Assembly: GCA_019828595.1 (NCBI GenBank)
Contig: JAHQRK010000001.1
Coordinates: forward strand, 310,001 to 374,000
Direction of reading: 5' to 3'
DNA: 64,000 nt
Source: Aphanomyces cochlioides
Lineage: Eukaryota > Oomycota > Saprolegniomycetes > Saprolegniales > Verrucalvaceae
The translations under genes and the position numbers were made by a program. The notes beneath the pieces are model-generated. The model saw only the letters and a list, made by a program, of their open reading frames with translations, was not told the DNA's origin and searched no databases. Below, piece after piece: positions 10,232-21,432 of the stretch. Every line of letters starts with the position of its first letter. Position 1 is the first letter of the stretch.

Positions 10232-12436
10232 CTATAGCTTTGCGTCAATTCGCGCAATGAGGTCAGCCATGTTGGCAGACATGGCCGCCAATTTCGATTC
10301 GAGAAGAATTTCCATCGAATCTAGACGATCGTGTACGGTGTCGAAGGAGTCTTGCTTGTTGTCGTCTGGTTCAGTGTCTGATTTTGCATCTCGAAGAATG
10401 CTCATGATCTACGATATGAGTGAGTTATGTGTACTCTTGCTACTGATTGAACCGTATGAAAGGCTTTGGTCTTCCTCACAACTTTAGCAGCTTTTGACTC
10501 TGAAATTTTAAGCTGCTTCGCTACGGTCTGAATTGATATTTCATCGAAATCACCAGCTTCTAGGTGTTTCCCAAACTGGATCATTGCTGGTCGGTACCAT
10601 GGCCAGAGCCAGAAACCTTCTGAGAGCCAAAGCTCTTGCAAAGCATGGACGTACGGCTCCGTTCTTTTGACTGATGCCTTTCGGACGTTGTTAAATGCAT
10701 TCAATACAATTGCAAGAAGCATGTTAAAAAGCACCAAAAACAGGACGATCATGGCACACCAGTACCACACAAATGCAGTATAATAGTCGACTGAAAAAAT
10801 TGCAGGAAGGTCGAATTGCCCAAAGAGCATATTCACAACAGTCACAATCGAACGAGACACAGTGCTAAACTGTATCAAGCTCTCGCCAAAGAGAAGGCAA
10901 CCAGACGTGACAAAGGCCGACAAGCATATAAGAAAAATACAAAAAAATGGCACAAGGGAATGCAGTGACGCTGTCAGTGTAGCTGTCACTAAATTCAAGT
11001 GTGGATGGAAACGAAGGGAGCTGAGTACCCTACAGAAATAATGAGAAATCACTTCACTCTAAATGAAGTACCGAAACATTAGCAAAACTAGAGCTGCCAT
11101 CGCCGAAAGTCGAACACTCAACATGACACGTTTCATTGTCTTCACACGAGCCATTATATCTCCAAGCAGTGACTCGTTGTCAATGCCACTGCTGAATGAA
11201 TGCGCCTCCAAAATTCTCAAGTTTGAAGCAAATGTGGCGTCGTAGAGAGACGAAACAAGAACCGTCCATAGAGCGTAAAACACAACAATGGCAACAAGAG
11301 CGACCCAGGTTACACCTCTCCACACAGTACAATAACGCATACGTAAGCCCAGTTTCTTGTAATGGATGTAGTCGTGCCCCTGGACAAAAATTGTTAAGAT
11401 AAAGCAAACGGCAACTGAAATGTCCAGTGGCCATGCCGCCGAGGATGTCCCGTATGGATCTAATCAACGAAGATAAATGCACACATCGCCATTCAATATT
11501 TACCCGAAGGAATACACTTTGTCGTATCTTGAGTTTGAAGAAATCCACCAGGCTGAAATTCTGCGTCGAGGATAATAAGACAAAGCAAGTGGAGTTCGCC
11601 GTCAAAAGTTGCGGTATTTATTTGGAGTGAGGCAGTTGAGTCGTCAATCCATGTTCCAGACGCTTGCTTGGCCTGAATAATTGCTGAGGCAGACGCAGCA
11701 GTTGAAGCTGCGTCAATATAAAACGTCGAGTTTACAACAGGGTTATTAAAATCGTGGCATGTTGAGTACATGCGACCAAGGGGATCGCGCGGGTCGCATG
11801 AACGAAGAGGTGCAGAATACGTCTTGAATTCGACAGCGCCAATGATTCGGTGCACTCCGGCGACCCGGCGAAGCATATCCGTGGACGTGATGTTATTTCC
11901 ATTATAATCGGTAGTCATAAATGTTGCGGGAATAAACGAATCGAGAAGCCAGGGAAATATTTCGGCTTTCGTGCCCATATTGCTGAACTTTATTGGCGTT
12001 AATGGTGTTATGGCATCCTTCAAACAGTCAGATGCACATTGCAAAATGAAGATTTTACCGTCCCAGATGGCGCAAGTGTGGAGGCGAGTCCATTTTCAGC
12101 TGGATACATGGCCTGGATTGGAGCATGATCAAGAGCACATGACGCGAAGATGAGAAAGAAGAGAATATTGAAGAGTGGAGAAAGGAAAATCACGATGAAC
12201 TCTGCACGGGAATGGTATGCATCAAGGGCTTCATCTGGTTTAAGAGTCAAATCGTTCCACTCTAACTCTGGGATCGCGATGCCATCAGGCGTAACAGATG
12301 TTGCGCTCTCCTGGAGTGGATTGACGGTAACAGCCACGCGCATTGAATTGACTGAACCATTGGTGGAATTGGTTCGACAAAGAGTCTTCCGTCGATTACT
12401 TTCGACGGCCGCGACGTTTCCAAAGAGCATCCGCAT
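10232..12436 (-). CDS. PKD2/polycystin-like cation channel (dispersed paralogue)
   Basis: Five exons on the minus strand: 12436-12059, 12017-11504, 11459-11072, 11029 to about 10453 or lower, and 10408-10232. The first three introns are 41-44 nt. The last donor is uncertain: a 44-nt GTTCAA, 35-nt GTAGCA or 26-nt GTACAC intron all keep frame. The protein is about 678-683 residues. Exon 1 carries TM1, exon 2 the extracellular polycystin (TOP) domain, exon 3 TM2-TM4, and exon 4 the last two helices with pore loop VVNMLFGQFDL between them and NMLLAIVL in TM6. Exon 5 is a short coiled coil. Exon borders match those of the three tandem genes at 56.4-63.2 kb. I infer a ciliary/flagellar or endomembrane cation channel. 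The N-terminus before TM1 is longer than in the tandem copies. Confidence 0.85.
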
Positions 12437-12632
12437 CCTCCCTTTCTGAGAGTTTCGAAGAATAAAACAATAATGGATAACTTCCACACTAAGTATAGTT
12501 TGGCAGTTGCAAGCAGAAGATAGTTTAGAGATCACATAATGTGCAATTGCAATCAGGATTGAAAAAGTTATGTCATCCAAGTATTTGTCAAGCATGAACT
12601 CAGTATCTGCGAGTTGATTACACAATAATTGT

Positions 12633-14760
12633 CTAACGTCGTCCTGACTTGGAACGAACATTTAGGTACAAGTGCACTTTTCTGCCCAATAACTTTTGAA
12701 TGTCGACTCGTGCGGCTGTGCCGATTTCCCTCAATGTGTTCCCATTCTTCCCCAAAAGAGTTTTAATATGTCTATCAGACGGAACCTATCATGCGTTAGT
12801 GAGATACTTTGTTGAAATAAAGAGAAGCTTACCCACAAATCCTGGTCGATTCGCAAGCTCTTATCACTAAATGGTGTCCAACCACGATTTTCTTGAGTGA
12901 TCTATCAAAAGTAGCATTATTCGTGATACGTATTGAATGCAGACCATGTATGGAAGCTCTTGATTGAAACGACGAAATAGCTTCTCGCGAATGATTTCAG
13001 TGACGAGGTCCAAGTCTGATCGATCCGATTTTGTTTTCGAGTGATACATCCAAGGTCGTGCGACTGCCAAATCAATGAGAGTTTGACGCAGTTTATCAAC
13101 ATCTTTTTCTTTGAATGCGGAAACCTTGAAACATTTGTCGCGGAGGAATGCCGTCGGTTCTAAGTCCAATTCATTGAAATCGTCTTCGAAGTCTTCTTCG
13201 TCATAATCATCCATGTCGAAGTCGTCTAATTCATCTTCTTCATCGTCAAAATCATCGTCATCCATGTCGTCGAAATCTTCGTCATCATCCCAGTCAAATT
13301 CGTCATCTTCAGAGTATTCGCTTGATTTTGGTGAATGCGAAGCGAAAGCATCTTCAATCATATCACTTAGCACATCAATCCGTTTAGCAACATGAATTTT
13401 CTCAGCAGGACCAACTAGATCCATCTAATGTGTAGATATATTTAAGTTGCTTGAGATTGTGAATATACCTTGTTCATGACCAACATGATCGGGGCATCTT
13501 CTTTGGCTGATGTGATAGCAATATCTAGAATCACGTAACCTTTTGTTTGCCTTCTATATCGCCGTACTCTTTAATGCTTCCAGTGCTTGGTCATCAATAC
13601 GCTTGACGGCATCAACGACAAGGAGTGATACGTCCACACTGGGCATCGTCTCTGCTGCTGTTACAGCAAGCGATCGAACATACGTGTGAGAGTCCCTAAG
13701 AAATAGGACATCAACAATCAAAAGCGTCTTCTCAGTACTTGAGATTAACAAGACCGGGAGTGTCGTAAAATGCAATTTGAGTGTCACCCTCGGTCATGAC
13801 GCCCAAAACACGATCACGAGTTGTGTTGTACTTCGCTGACACTGCCGAAACCTACGTTACATGTGGATGAGCAATGACTTTTAATGAGAAAAGGATACAT
13901 TGAAACCCAACAGCGCGTTCATGAGAGAGCTTTTACCAGCATTGGGTCGACCAATGACTGCAACGTTGAGTCCTCGTGGTTTGGCACCGCGAGGACTGTC
14001 GGGTTCTTCATATGTATTGATGGGTTCAACAACATCCTGTAAATTTCAAGTCAGACAATATAAAAAGGATTCTTACTTGAGGTGGGGCCCGAATGCCATC
14101 GAATATGCGATTTTGCTTGTTTGCGAGGCGCTTGGCTTTTTCTCGAAGCAAGTATCTGTTTCTCTTGGCAATGACATCAGACGCTTCGTCTTCAGTGGAC
14201 ACAGTTGGAGCAGATTTAGTTCGAGGAACGGGGCGCTTTTTTGGAACTGGAGTTGTAATTCGTTCCTCTTTTGGAAGCACACGGAGTTTCCGCATTGCAT
14301 TCCATGCCTCCTCTTGTTCGGCATGGATCTCATGAAGCGATTTCGCAGGCTCTTCCTTTGGTTGCTTTTGCAGTTTGGATTCCACCTTGTTGTCCTTTTG
14401 CTTGCTCCTGTTGTCTGATTTCGTGAAAGCGTGGGCATCTGGCAGACGTGCTCCTTTTCCTCGTGCTGTTGATTCATTGAATGCTTTGCGCGACGATTTT
14501 CGACCTTGACGCTTGTCGTCTGTGTCAAAGTTGAATTCAAAATCGCGCTGTTTCTTCTTCTTCTTTTCAGCAATCAGCTTGAACTTTTCAGCCCGATCTT
14601 TCTTCCATTTCGGAACCGCCGATGCATATCCGCTCACTCTTTTCTTCTTCAAACCTTCGTCTGTCGTACTAAACATTGCCGACAGCATCAATGTAGCTGG
14701 AATACACGTTCTCTGGCCCATCAGCGCCGCATGGACTTTCCCGATCGAGACCCGCCACAT
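12633..14760 (-). CDS. ERAL1: Era-like GTPase, probably mitochondrial, with acidic insert
   Basis: Eight exons (14760-14077, 14036-13899, 13851-13739, 13695-13568, 13524-13469, 13424-12945, 12901-12833, 12785-12633), with introns of 40-47 nt, give 606 codons in frame. The G domain shows G1 GRPNAGKSS, G3 DTPG and G4 NKMD. The C-terminal KH domain includes REKLFRRFNQELPY and a final GKNGNTLREIG loop. Era binds 16S/12S rRNA and assists small-subunit assembly. The N-terminus (about 225 residues) is basic with a presequence-like start and no known domain. Between G4 and the KH domain lies an unusual stretch of Asp/Glu residues (about 13150-13320). Bacterial Era is near 300 residues, so both the N-extension and the acidic insert are extra. 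TATCCGG elements lie upstream. Confidence 0.85.
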
Positions 14761-14821
14761 AACCTTGGCGCTCTATTCGTTTTGACACGTTCCTCCACAA
14801 CCAATCAGCGTTTGCATTTGA

Positions 14822-15072
14822 TTATCCGGATAACACAATCCATAACCGGATATAGAACAAGTATCCGGATAAAACCTCCTAATGGACAGAGTGCACTACA
14901 GATCCTGTATCAACGCTATCTGGGCAAGCATGACTAAAACATCTTCTTGTAAGTCCGTGAGAGTTGGCTGTCCATCTACTTGACAGTTCCTTTAAGCAAG
15001 TCGAGGAATGCTTTGTGAAAAGCTGATGATTTTCAGTTGATATATTATCCGGGCAGTTACATATTTATCCGG
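14822..15072. promoter_or_regulatory. TATCCGGATA palindrome cluster upstream of the Era gene
   Basis: TTATCCGGATAA is at 14822-14833, AACCGGATAT near 14844, GTATCCGGATAA at 14861, and TTATCCGG at 15045-15052 and 15065-15072. The first three lie 62-115 bp upstream of the Era start codon. The 337-bp intergenic region 14761-15097 holds nothing else that I can support. Confidence 0.55.
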
Positions 15073-15097
15073 ACGACGTAACCGATAGACAAACTGA

Positions 15098-16781
15098 TCA
15101 GTAAGCTTGGCGCTTCTTCTTCTCGATAGCTTCAAATGCAAGCTGCCACATATTCTTGATCGTGTCATAGTTTTCACTGGCAAATTTGGCGGCCACAAAG
15201 CGCAGCGATGGTACCGTGAGCGAAAAGTAGTGCAGGTTGCCATAGCCCTTGTAAATCTTGCTCTTAATTGGCGACAGTTTGTGGTCGCGGTAGAGTCTAA
15301 AGGACTGGATTTGCGTCGACACTTGACGCTTTTCGTAGAGAGCAATCACGCACTAGAAATGCACCGATGAGGATTTGTTGTCTGGATGAAATACCTCGTG
15401 ATATGCCGCGCGAGAGACGAAGAGCTGGAGAACATCCATTTTTGCGCCTCCAAAAGCAAAATACTTGCTGTCCCACTTGGCATTGCCGGCCGTCAAGTTG
15501 CCAACACTGAACGTGCCGCTTGAAATGCGCGTGAGCACGTTGCCTTGGGTTGTTTCTTTCGCATCACCTCGCTCTTTGAGACGAATTGTCATTGGTCGTG
15601 GCGCTGTCTTGATCAACTCGAGCACGGTGTTGTATGTTTCATACTCCATGTCCTTGTGGTTAATGCCACGAATGATGCTTCCAACTTTGACACCAATACG
15701 ATCAGCAGCGCCGCCTTCGACAACCAGTCTACGAAAGTTCAATTAGCTGAAGTTTCAAGAGATCAACGACGTACTTGACAACCGCAAGCTCCCGTTTGCG
15801 ATCTTGCTTGTTGTCTTTCACATAAGTATCGACTCTTTCCATGAGGACACCTAATTTTGAACCATAATCAAAGATAACTTCATATTCGTCGTCTTCCATT
15901 TCTTCTGACAAATCCCGCGACGGCATTCTAGACAATTGCGTCAAACAACTTCAAACAGCCAAGGCGTTGTACCTCTGAAGTGGTCCATCAGAGTCCATAC
16001 TGTTGCGGCGGGATCCAGCGCCTCTTGGATTAAAATCGTCATCCAAGTTGGAAAAGCCCGCTGCGGCGAATACATCTGAGGTACTCGACGTCGTGAATCC
16101 GTTGTCATCCTGGCGCTTTCCAGGACCATCAGAGATGGACATCTTTTCCGCTTCCAAGATGTCTTTGACCGAATGGCGACGTTGGCTTCCGGTCGCAAAG
16201 GCCGCGACGTCTAGATTACGTCGAGACGCCTCTTGTGTTTGTCGAGTCATAGACGGTTGGCGAGAGATGCTGGAGGAAGAAGACGAAGTCGTTCCAAAGT
16301 CAAGAGGCATGCGAGGCGTAGATCCTTTTGGGCTAAATGGATCGAAGTCTTGGACAGTCGCAGACGAAAAAGCCGCAGCGGGAGGTGGAGGTGGGATCGC
16401 TTGTGTACCAAAAGGATCGCCAAACGGATTATTCGTCGTCGACATAGAGGGTTGGCGGTTGGTCGTCATGGCGTATGGATATACTGGCGCAGGTTCCGCA
16501 AACGGGTTGTTGCTCGCAGACACCGTCGCAAACGGAGACATTTGTGTTGGCTGAAGGACAGATTGAGGTGGAGCCATAAACTGTGTGCGTGCGGGTCCAT
16601 TGTTTTGAGTTTGAATCGTCGAAGACGTTTGAAATTGGCTCATTATGGTTTGATTCAGATTGGCGGAAGGTTGCTTCACTGGCTGCTGAGGTTGAAATCC
16701 CGCTGGTGTTGTGCCGAAATTCTGGGAGCTTTGACGTGATGGCGTCAAGAGATCGAAGCCGGCAAAGGGATCCGAGGACAT
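15098..16781 (-). CDS. PDZ protein with NPF/DPF endocytic motifs
   Basis: Four exons (16781-15973, 15927-15775, 15728-15395, 15352-15098) with introns of 42-46 nt give 516 residues. The first ~270 residues are disordered, rich in Ser, Thr, Pro and Gln. They contain DPFAGF, NPFAEP, NPFGDPFG and DFDPF, the kinds of short motifs that bind EH domains and clathrin-adaptor appendages. A PDZ-like fold follows (LVVEGGAADRIGVKVGSIIRGIN), then a Lys-rich C-terminal globular part unlike anything I recognise. I infer a membrane-trafficking adaptor that recruits endocytic machinery, from the motifs alone. Starting at MSSDPF is preferred over an upstream Met because the motif begins directly and the longer N-terminus looks non-coding. 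Confidence 0.7.
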
Positions 16782-17730
16782 CGCGATGAAATACCAATGA
16801 ATAGCACCATGCAACGCTCAGCCAAATCGAAACGGATGGATCCAATGCGCTATTTTTAGCACCAAACATCTCTCCGTCGAAACTGTCGCTCTTTGTGAGT
16901 CGTCGTTCCTTTCGGGGTGAACAGCAGAATCCCATCTCTTTGCTCGTGGTCTTCAATGACATTACACCACACAAGGCGAATAATTAGTGGCATGAATCTT
17001 CGATTGCTTCAGTACTTAAAGATGGCTTGCCGAGTGCACCTTGCAATTCAAACGAGTACCCGTGATTTGGCTGTAAACAGTAAGGAGGAAGAAATTTACC
17101 ATGAGTAAACCCACTTCAACTGGGGATTTTGAATTCTAAGTGGAAGCTGTCCAGGCTGCTTAGAGACGATGATTTGGGTATTGCTGTCAATGCGCCGAGA
17201 TGACAAGATAGATGACAACTCCAGTCAACATGCAGCTAGACCAGAAGGTATTAGAGTATTTCTGAAGTTTTTTTCTTGGGGGCAAGAGCATTACCGAAAG
17301 CTCTAACTCAACAGCTTGCAAATATATGATTTGAGGATTGATGCATGGGCAATGGATTCCATATAGGCGATTTCGAGGAAATTGGAGTCAATGCGGCTGA
17401 CTAATCCTCAACAAATGCTTCAAAGTACTGGCCTTGAATGATAAAGCTGTTGAATGATGTTGTAGGAAAGGGCGCCATGGATTATCAGCCTACCGAAGCT
17501 CCAAGAAAGTGAGAGGATTGATAATTTCATCCAAGGTGAGTATATTTCCAGCCAGCGGGGTGAATACGCTAAACCGTCGGCAGAATGGTTGCATTGACAA
17601 CTGAATGGAGCTTGCACGTGTGCACTTGTAACCCAGGCGAGATATAAATGGACAAGAGATACTTGAGGCCAGGAATATGACTCCATTCGTCAGCTCAATC
17701 GTCCAAACATCGGGACACCCTGATTTTCAC
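16782..17730. other. Intergenic or decayed region
   Basis: About 950 bp with only short interrupted frames. Minus-strand translations show Leu-rich fragments broken by stops in all frames, which could be a decayed leucine-rich-repeat gene, but no block is long enough to call. Nothing else is seen. Confidence 0.3.
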
Positions 17731-17732
17731 TT

Positions 17733-18200
17733 TCAGAGTGTGATATTGGCTCCATTCAAAGCTGACTGGAATATTTGATCCAAATCCTCGCTTCGGACCA
17801 AGCCTACAATTGCGCTCAAGACGCCGAACATGATCAACGGATATGAATCTTCGAGAGAATAGATGGGTCTTCCTTCATCCTGTCGCATCGACAATTGCGA
17901 ACTCAAGAGCACTCCAAAGAGCTTCATAAAGTTCACTCGGTAGCTGAACGATGTATATCCTGCCATCTCCCCATTCCAAAGCTTGAAAAATAAGAACTTG
18001 ACGCTAGACTCTTCATAGTGTATCTATTCGTTGTATCAACACGCGTGAACAAATACCCCACGGTCAAAGTGAATCACGATCTTCTTCCAGATGCAATCGG
18101 ACTTGGTCGATATCAAGGTTCTGTAGCGCGTGGCTAATTTTCTTCTTGGCTCGATAGTCCGTTGAAATTCAAAAGTGCGCCAAGTCTTCATCTTCAGACA
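17733..18200 (-). other. Possible small gene or gene remnant, unrecognised
   Basis: Minus-strand reading from an ATG near 18190 can be spliced across a short GT..AG intron (near 18025-18060) to an open frame ending at 17733. The C-terminal stretch contains FKLWNGEMAGYTSFSYRVNF and LIMFGVLSAIVGLV, soluble then hydrophobic. A different frame in the first exon also looks protein-like, so a frameshift or wrong exon choice is possible. It would share the TATCCGG promoter with the complex I gene on the plus strand. I do not recognise a family. Confidence 0.3.
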
Positions 18201-18226
18201 TCCGGATAAATGGAATTCCGGATAAA
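18199..18226. promoter_or_regulatory. Paired TCCGGATAAA elements upstream of the NDUFB8-like gene
   Basis: CATCCGGATAAA at 18199 and TTCCGGATAAA at 18216 form two copies about 17 bp apart, some 100-130 bp before the start codon at 18328. A TTTAATTGGAT CCAAT-type word follows at about 18247. Confidence 0.55.
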
Positions 18227-18327
18227 CATGACCATTCGATACTGATTTTAATTGGATATTAATTGGCGAATGAAAAGATATAATTTATGTGGTTTTGTGT
18301 GGCACCAAACCACTTCGTCAAGTCAGT

Positions 18328-18729
18328 ATGAGCACACGTTCGTTGTCGGCAGTCCTCCGCAGCAGCAGTGTGGCGTCGCGAGCGTTGGTGCTTCGTGGTG
18401 GACACCATCATGCTCCTCCTCCACCTCCTTATGCCCGTCTCCCAGTCCCTCACGGCAAACCCATTCCTTTGAACCGTGATCTTGTCTGGTCTGACGGTGT
18501 GGCTCCTGAATTGTTGATTGATTTTGACTCGCCGCACATTACGACGTTGCATGCTGTGAAAGCACTTGTCGGTACGTTGGCCTTGGTGCCAGTCTTGATC
18601 GGTGTGTTGACTTGGGCCAACCCTGATGGATGGCGACAAGCCGCCAAGCGTGGCAACCACTTGCCAGATTTGCGATGGGAATTCGGCGAAATCGACGAAC
18701 CTGAAGGCGAAATTGAAGCTTTGGAATAA
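18328..18729 (+). CDS. NDUFB8: Complex I subunit NDUFB8/ASHI-like, mitochondrial
   Basis: A single exon of 133 residues starting MSTRSLSAVLRSSSVASR, a typical mitochondrial presequence, then His/Pro-rich linker. The block PIPLNRDLVWSDGVAPEL followed by one membrane helix (ALVGTLALVPVLIGVLTWA) and a C-terminal LPDLRWEFGE matches the layout of plant ASHI/NDUFB8-like accessory subunits of respiratory complex I: a KPL..ND.L.WD.G..PE block, one helix, then a Y..L..E.G end. The protein would sit in the membrane arm in the inner mitochondrial membrane. Similarity is by pattern, not long identity, so the family call is moderate. Its 5' region carries the TATCCGG pair. Confidence 0.65.
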   Translation: MSTRSLSAVLRSSSVASRALVLRGGHHHAPPPPPYARLPVPHGKPIPLNRDLVWSDGVAPELLIDFDSPHITTLHAVKALVGTLALVPVLIGVLTWANPDGWRQAAKRGNHLPDLRWEFGEIDEPEGEIEALE

Positions 18730-19147
18730 AGACGTGGTAATATGTTCTTCTGCCGTCTTGCATTCATTTCCTTTGATATCTCATTGCAGCTTCTTACACC
18801 ACATATCAACCAGGAGTCCTCGATGACGTATCAAGTCGTTCAAACATTAAGACCCAGAAATCCATCGAACTCTGGAGCATATTCTAGACGGATTCATCCG
18901 GCATGGCAACATATCATTCGTGTGCATCTCTAGAAAAGTCTTGGGCTTGCATTCACAGTCAGAAAAAGCCTCCCATCTCATCGTCAACTGTAGTCCGGTT
19001 GGTCGGCAGTTTCATCAAGATGGAGGCGAGAAACTTGATGGAACGAAGAGTGATGGGGATTCCTATTTTTAGCGATCGAGGGCTTGGAATAACTACCGTG
19101 GCTCCATTGAGTGATTGCAAAGAGGGCACGTCGTTGTTGTTGCGCTT
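18730..19147. other. Intergenic
   Basis: About 420 bp between the complex I gene and the SPX-EXS gene. No gene or clear element is seen; it should hold the 3' UTR of one and the promoter of the other. Confidence 0.4.
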
Positions 19148-21347
19148 ATGATCAAATTCAAGGCAAAGCTTCAAGCAAACACATTCAATGAGTGGAAAGA
19201 AGCGTACATTGACTACGATGCTCTCAAGTTCGCTGTGAATGCCATTCGCGAAGACTCGACAGGCTTTGATCTCGAGCAGCAATTGGAAAAAGTTGTCGAG
19301 TTGCAATTCCTCGTCGGTGCGAATTCCGCGACGTCCCAAGCATTTGAGAAAACGTTCATAAAAGAATACGACAAGGTCGAGAAATTTTACGTCGCCCATG
19401 CAGAGGAGTACAAAAAACAACTCGACGTTCTGCAGAAGCAGTATCACGCCGATATGAATGAAGCCACGCGGTTGTCCATGACCTCGGCCTGCATGGAACT
19501 CCATCGACTTCTCAATATGCTTCAGAATTACGCTCTTCTGAATTACACGGGCTTAACCAAGGTCCTCAAGTCCCATGAGAAGAAAGTGCCCTCTCAGGAA
19601 TCCATCCGGTACTTCGTTTTCATCCTCTTCTCTTCCTAACTATCCATCTTCTAGTTATGTCTTTGCCGAGAAGCTCGAGACGTGCGCTTTCTCCAAAGCC
19701 ATTCAAGTCAAAGAAGAGATTAATCGACTGGAAACATGGTTCGCACGGACATTTTACGACAACAATCGTCCGATTGCATTGGCGGCGCTCATGGCCCGCA
19801 AGGACGAGCATGTCGATTGGTCGCAAGCGTATATTGGCATGAAGTTTGGCATGCTCATCATGCTCGGGCTTTGGGTCTTATGGGACGTTGGCATCATTCC
19901 ATCGATCCAGCGCGATGAAAATCATCTGCGCCTGCTCTTGACCAAGGGATTTCCAGTCTACCGTGGCATGGGCTGTGTCATTCTCTTCAATTGGCTCATG
20001 GGACTCTCGCTCTACGTGTGGCGCTCAGCGCGGATCAATTACATGTACATCATGGATCTGGAGCCGCGCAATACGAAAGACTATGACCAAGTATTCCATG
20101 ACGCTGGGCATATCAGCATTGTGTACTTGATCAATATGTTGGTCTACTACAAGGTCATCAATGGAGAATTTCCCGAAGATCGCGTCATGCACCGTGGCTA
20201 TGTCTTACTTTTCCTGTTTCTCTACATGGTTTACTTCTACTTGATCCGTGAATGGCGCAAGAAAATTGGATTTGTCAAAGCAATCGGCAAAATCATGTGT
20301 GCACCGTTCTTTCAAGTAACATTTTTCCATACGTTTCTGGGCAACTACATGCTCAGCATGCAGCGGATGAATCAAGATCTTGCGTGGAGCTTTTGTTTCT
20401 TCGTGACGGGCGAGTTCCTCGAAACGGATGACTTGGACTTACTCAAACCAAGCGACGACATGCAAGGATATCTCCATAATCACACGATGCAATCCATCGT
20501 GCCGTCGAAATGCCACAGCAATTTTTACTACGCCAAAGTAGCCGTCCCTTTGCTTTGTGCCCTCCCGACGGTATGTTCCTGTGACAAGTTCCAGGTCTTA
20601 CATGCTTTACGTAGTGGTTTCGCTTCCTCCAGAGTCTTCGCCGAATTTACGACATGAAAGTGTGGTGGCCAGCCGTGGGCAACGTGATCAAATTCGGCTT
20701 GGGTGAGCTTGTCATCTTGTTTGGCATCTTCCATCCATTCCATAATCCAACAAAGCCCACGAGCGACCTCTCGCCTCTTCAACAGCTCTGGATTGCAGGC
20801 TTCATCACGTTCTCGTTCATCTTGTGGTTCTGGGATATCACGATGGATTGGGGTCTTGGTCGAATCGAGCATAAACTCCTTGCTGAGCGCCACATGTACC
20901 GCCGCCGGAGTATTTACTACGGTAATGTTCGTTGTCTGGGAAAGCAGCTTATGGCATTTTGTAGTCGCAATCATTGTCAACTTTTTCCTCTGCTTTGCTT
21001 GGGTCCTTACTTTGATTCCACCATCTGCCGAACAAGCCATCAATCACAGCTTCTTTGTGTACATTCATCCATTTTCGATGATCTTGGAGCCCATTCGACG
21101 CACGATTTGGAGTTTCTTCACGGTCGAGAATGAACACTTGCGCAATACGATGGGCTTTCGCAAGGAGCAATTCATCCCACTGCACTATGAACGCGGTGTG
21201 GGAGCACCTGATCCGAATGAAAACTCGGCAGAAAACAAAAGAAAGAAACGCCGAAACAAGGTGGTCATCGCCGTCATCATTGCGCTGGTTGGAAGCCTGG
21301 CGATTGGAGCGATCACAGTCACCGAAGACGACATGTCCAAGACTTAG
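19148..21347 (+). CDS. SPX-EXS (XPR1/PHO1-like) phosphate exporter, copy a
   Basis: Four exons (19148-19608, 19655-20594, 20633-20921, 20965-21347), introns 46, 38 and 43 nt, total 690 residues. The N-terminal SPX domain starts MIKFKAKLQ and contains NTFNEWKEAYIDYDALK and LLNYTGLTKVLKSHEKK, the inositol-pyrophosphate-sensing region of this family. Several membrane helices follow, then the EXS domain with WDITMDWGLG, YYVAIIVNFFLCFAW across the last splice, and PIRRTIWSFFTVENEHLRN. Relatives export phosphate across the plasma or an internal membrane. A single hydrophobic segment and a basic stretch close the C-terminus. It is convergent with copy b, only 85 bp away, and the two share exon borders, indicating an inverted duplication. 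Confidence 0.9.
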
Positions 21348-21432
21348 ATTTGTTGGACTTCTCTTAATTAATTATCGATGCATGTAGTCAATCTTGGTGT
21401 TTCATTCAATGACATTTATCGATTCATTCGTG

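Noticed and set aside
10409..10434. A 26-nt intron in the dispersed PKD2-like gene
   Set aside because: Possible in frame but far below the other introns; a 35- or 44-nt donor is more likely, so the border is left open.
13213..13395. Plus-strand Ser-rich open frame opposite the Era acidic exon
   Set aside because: It is the complement of the GAT/GAA-rich acidic codons; low complexity and no motif.
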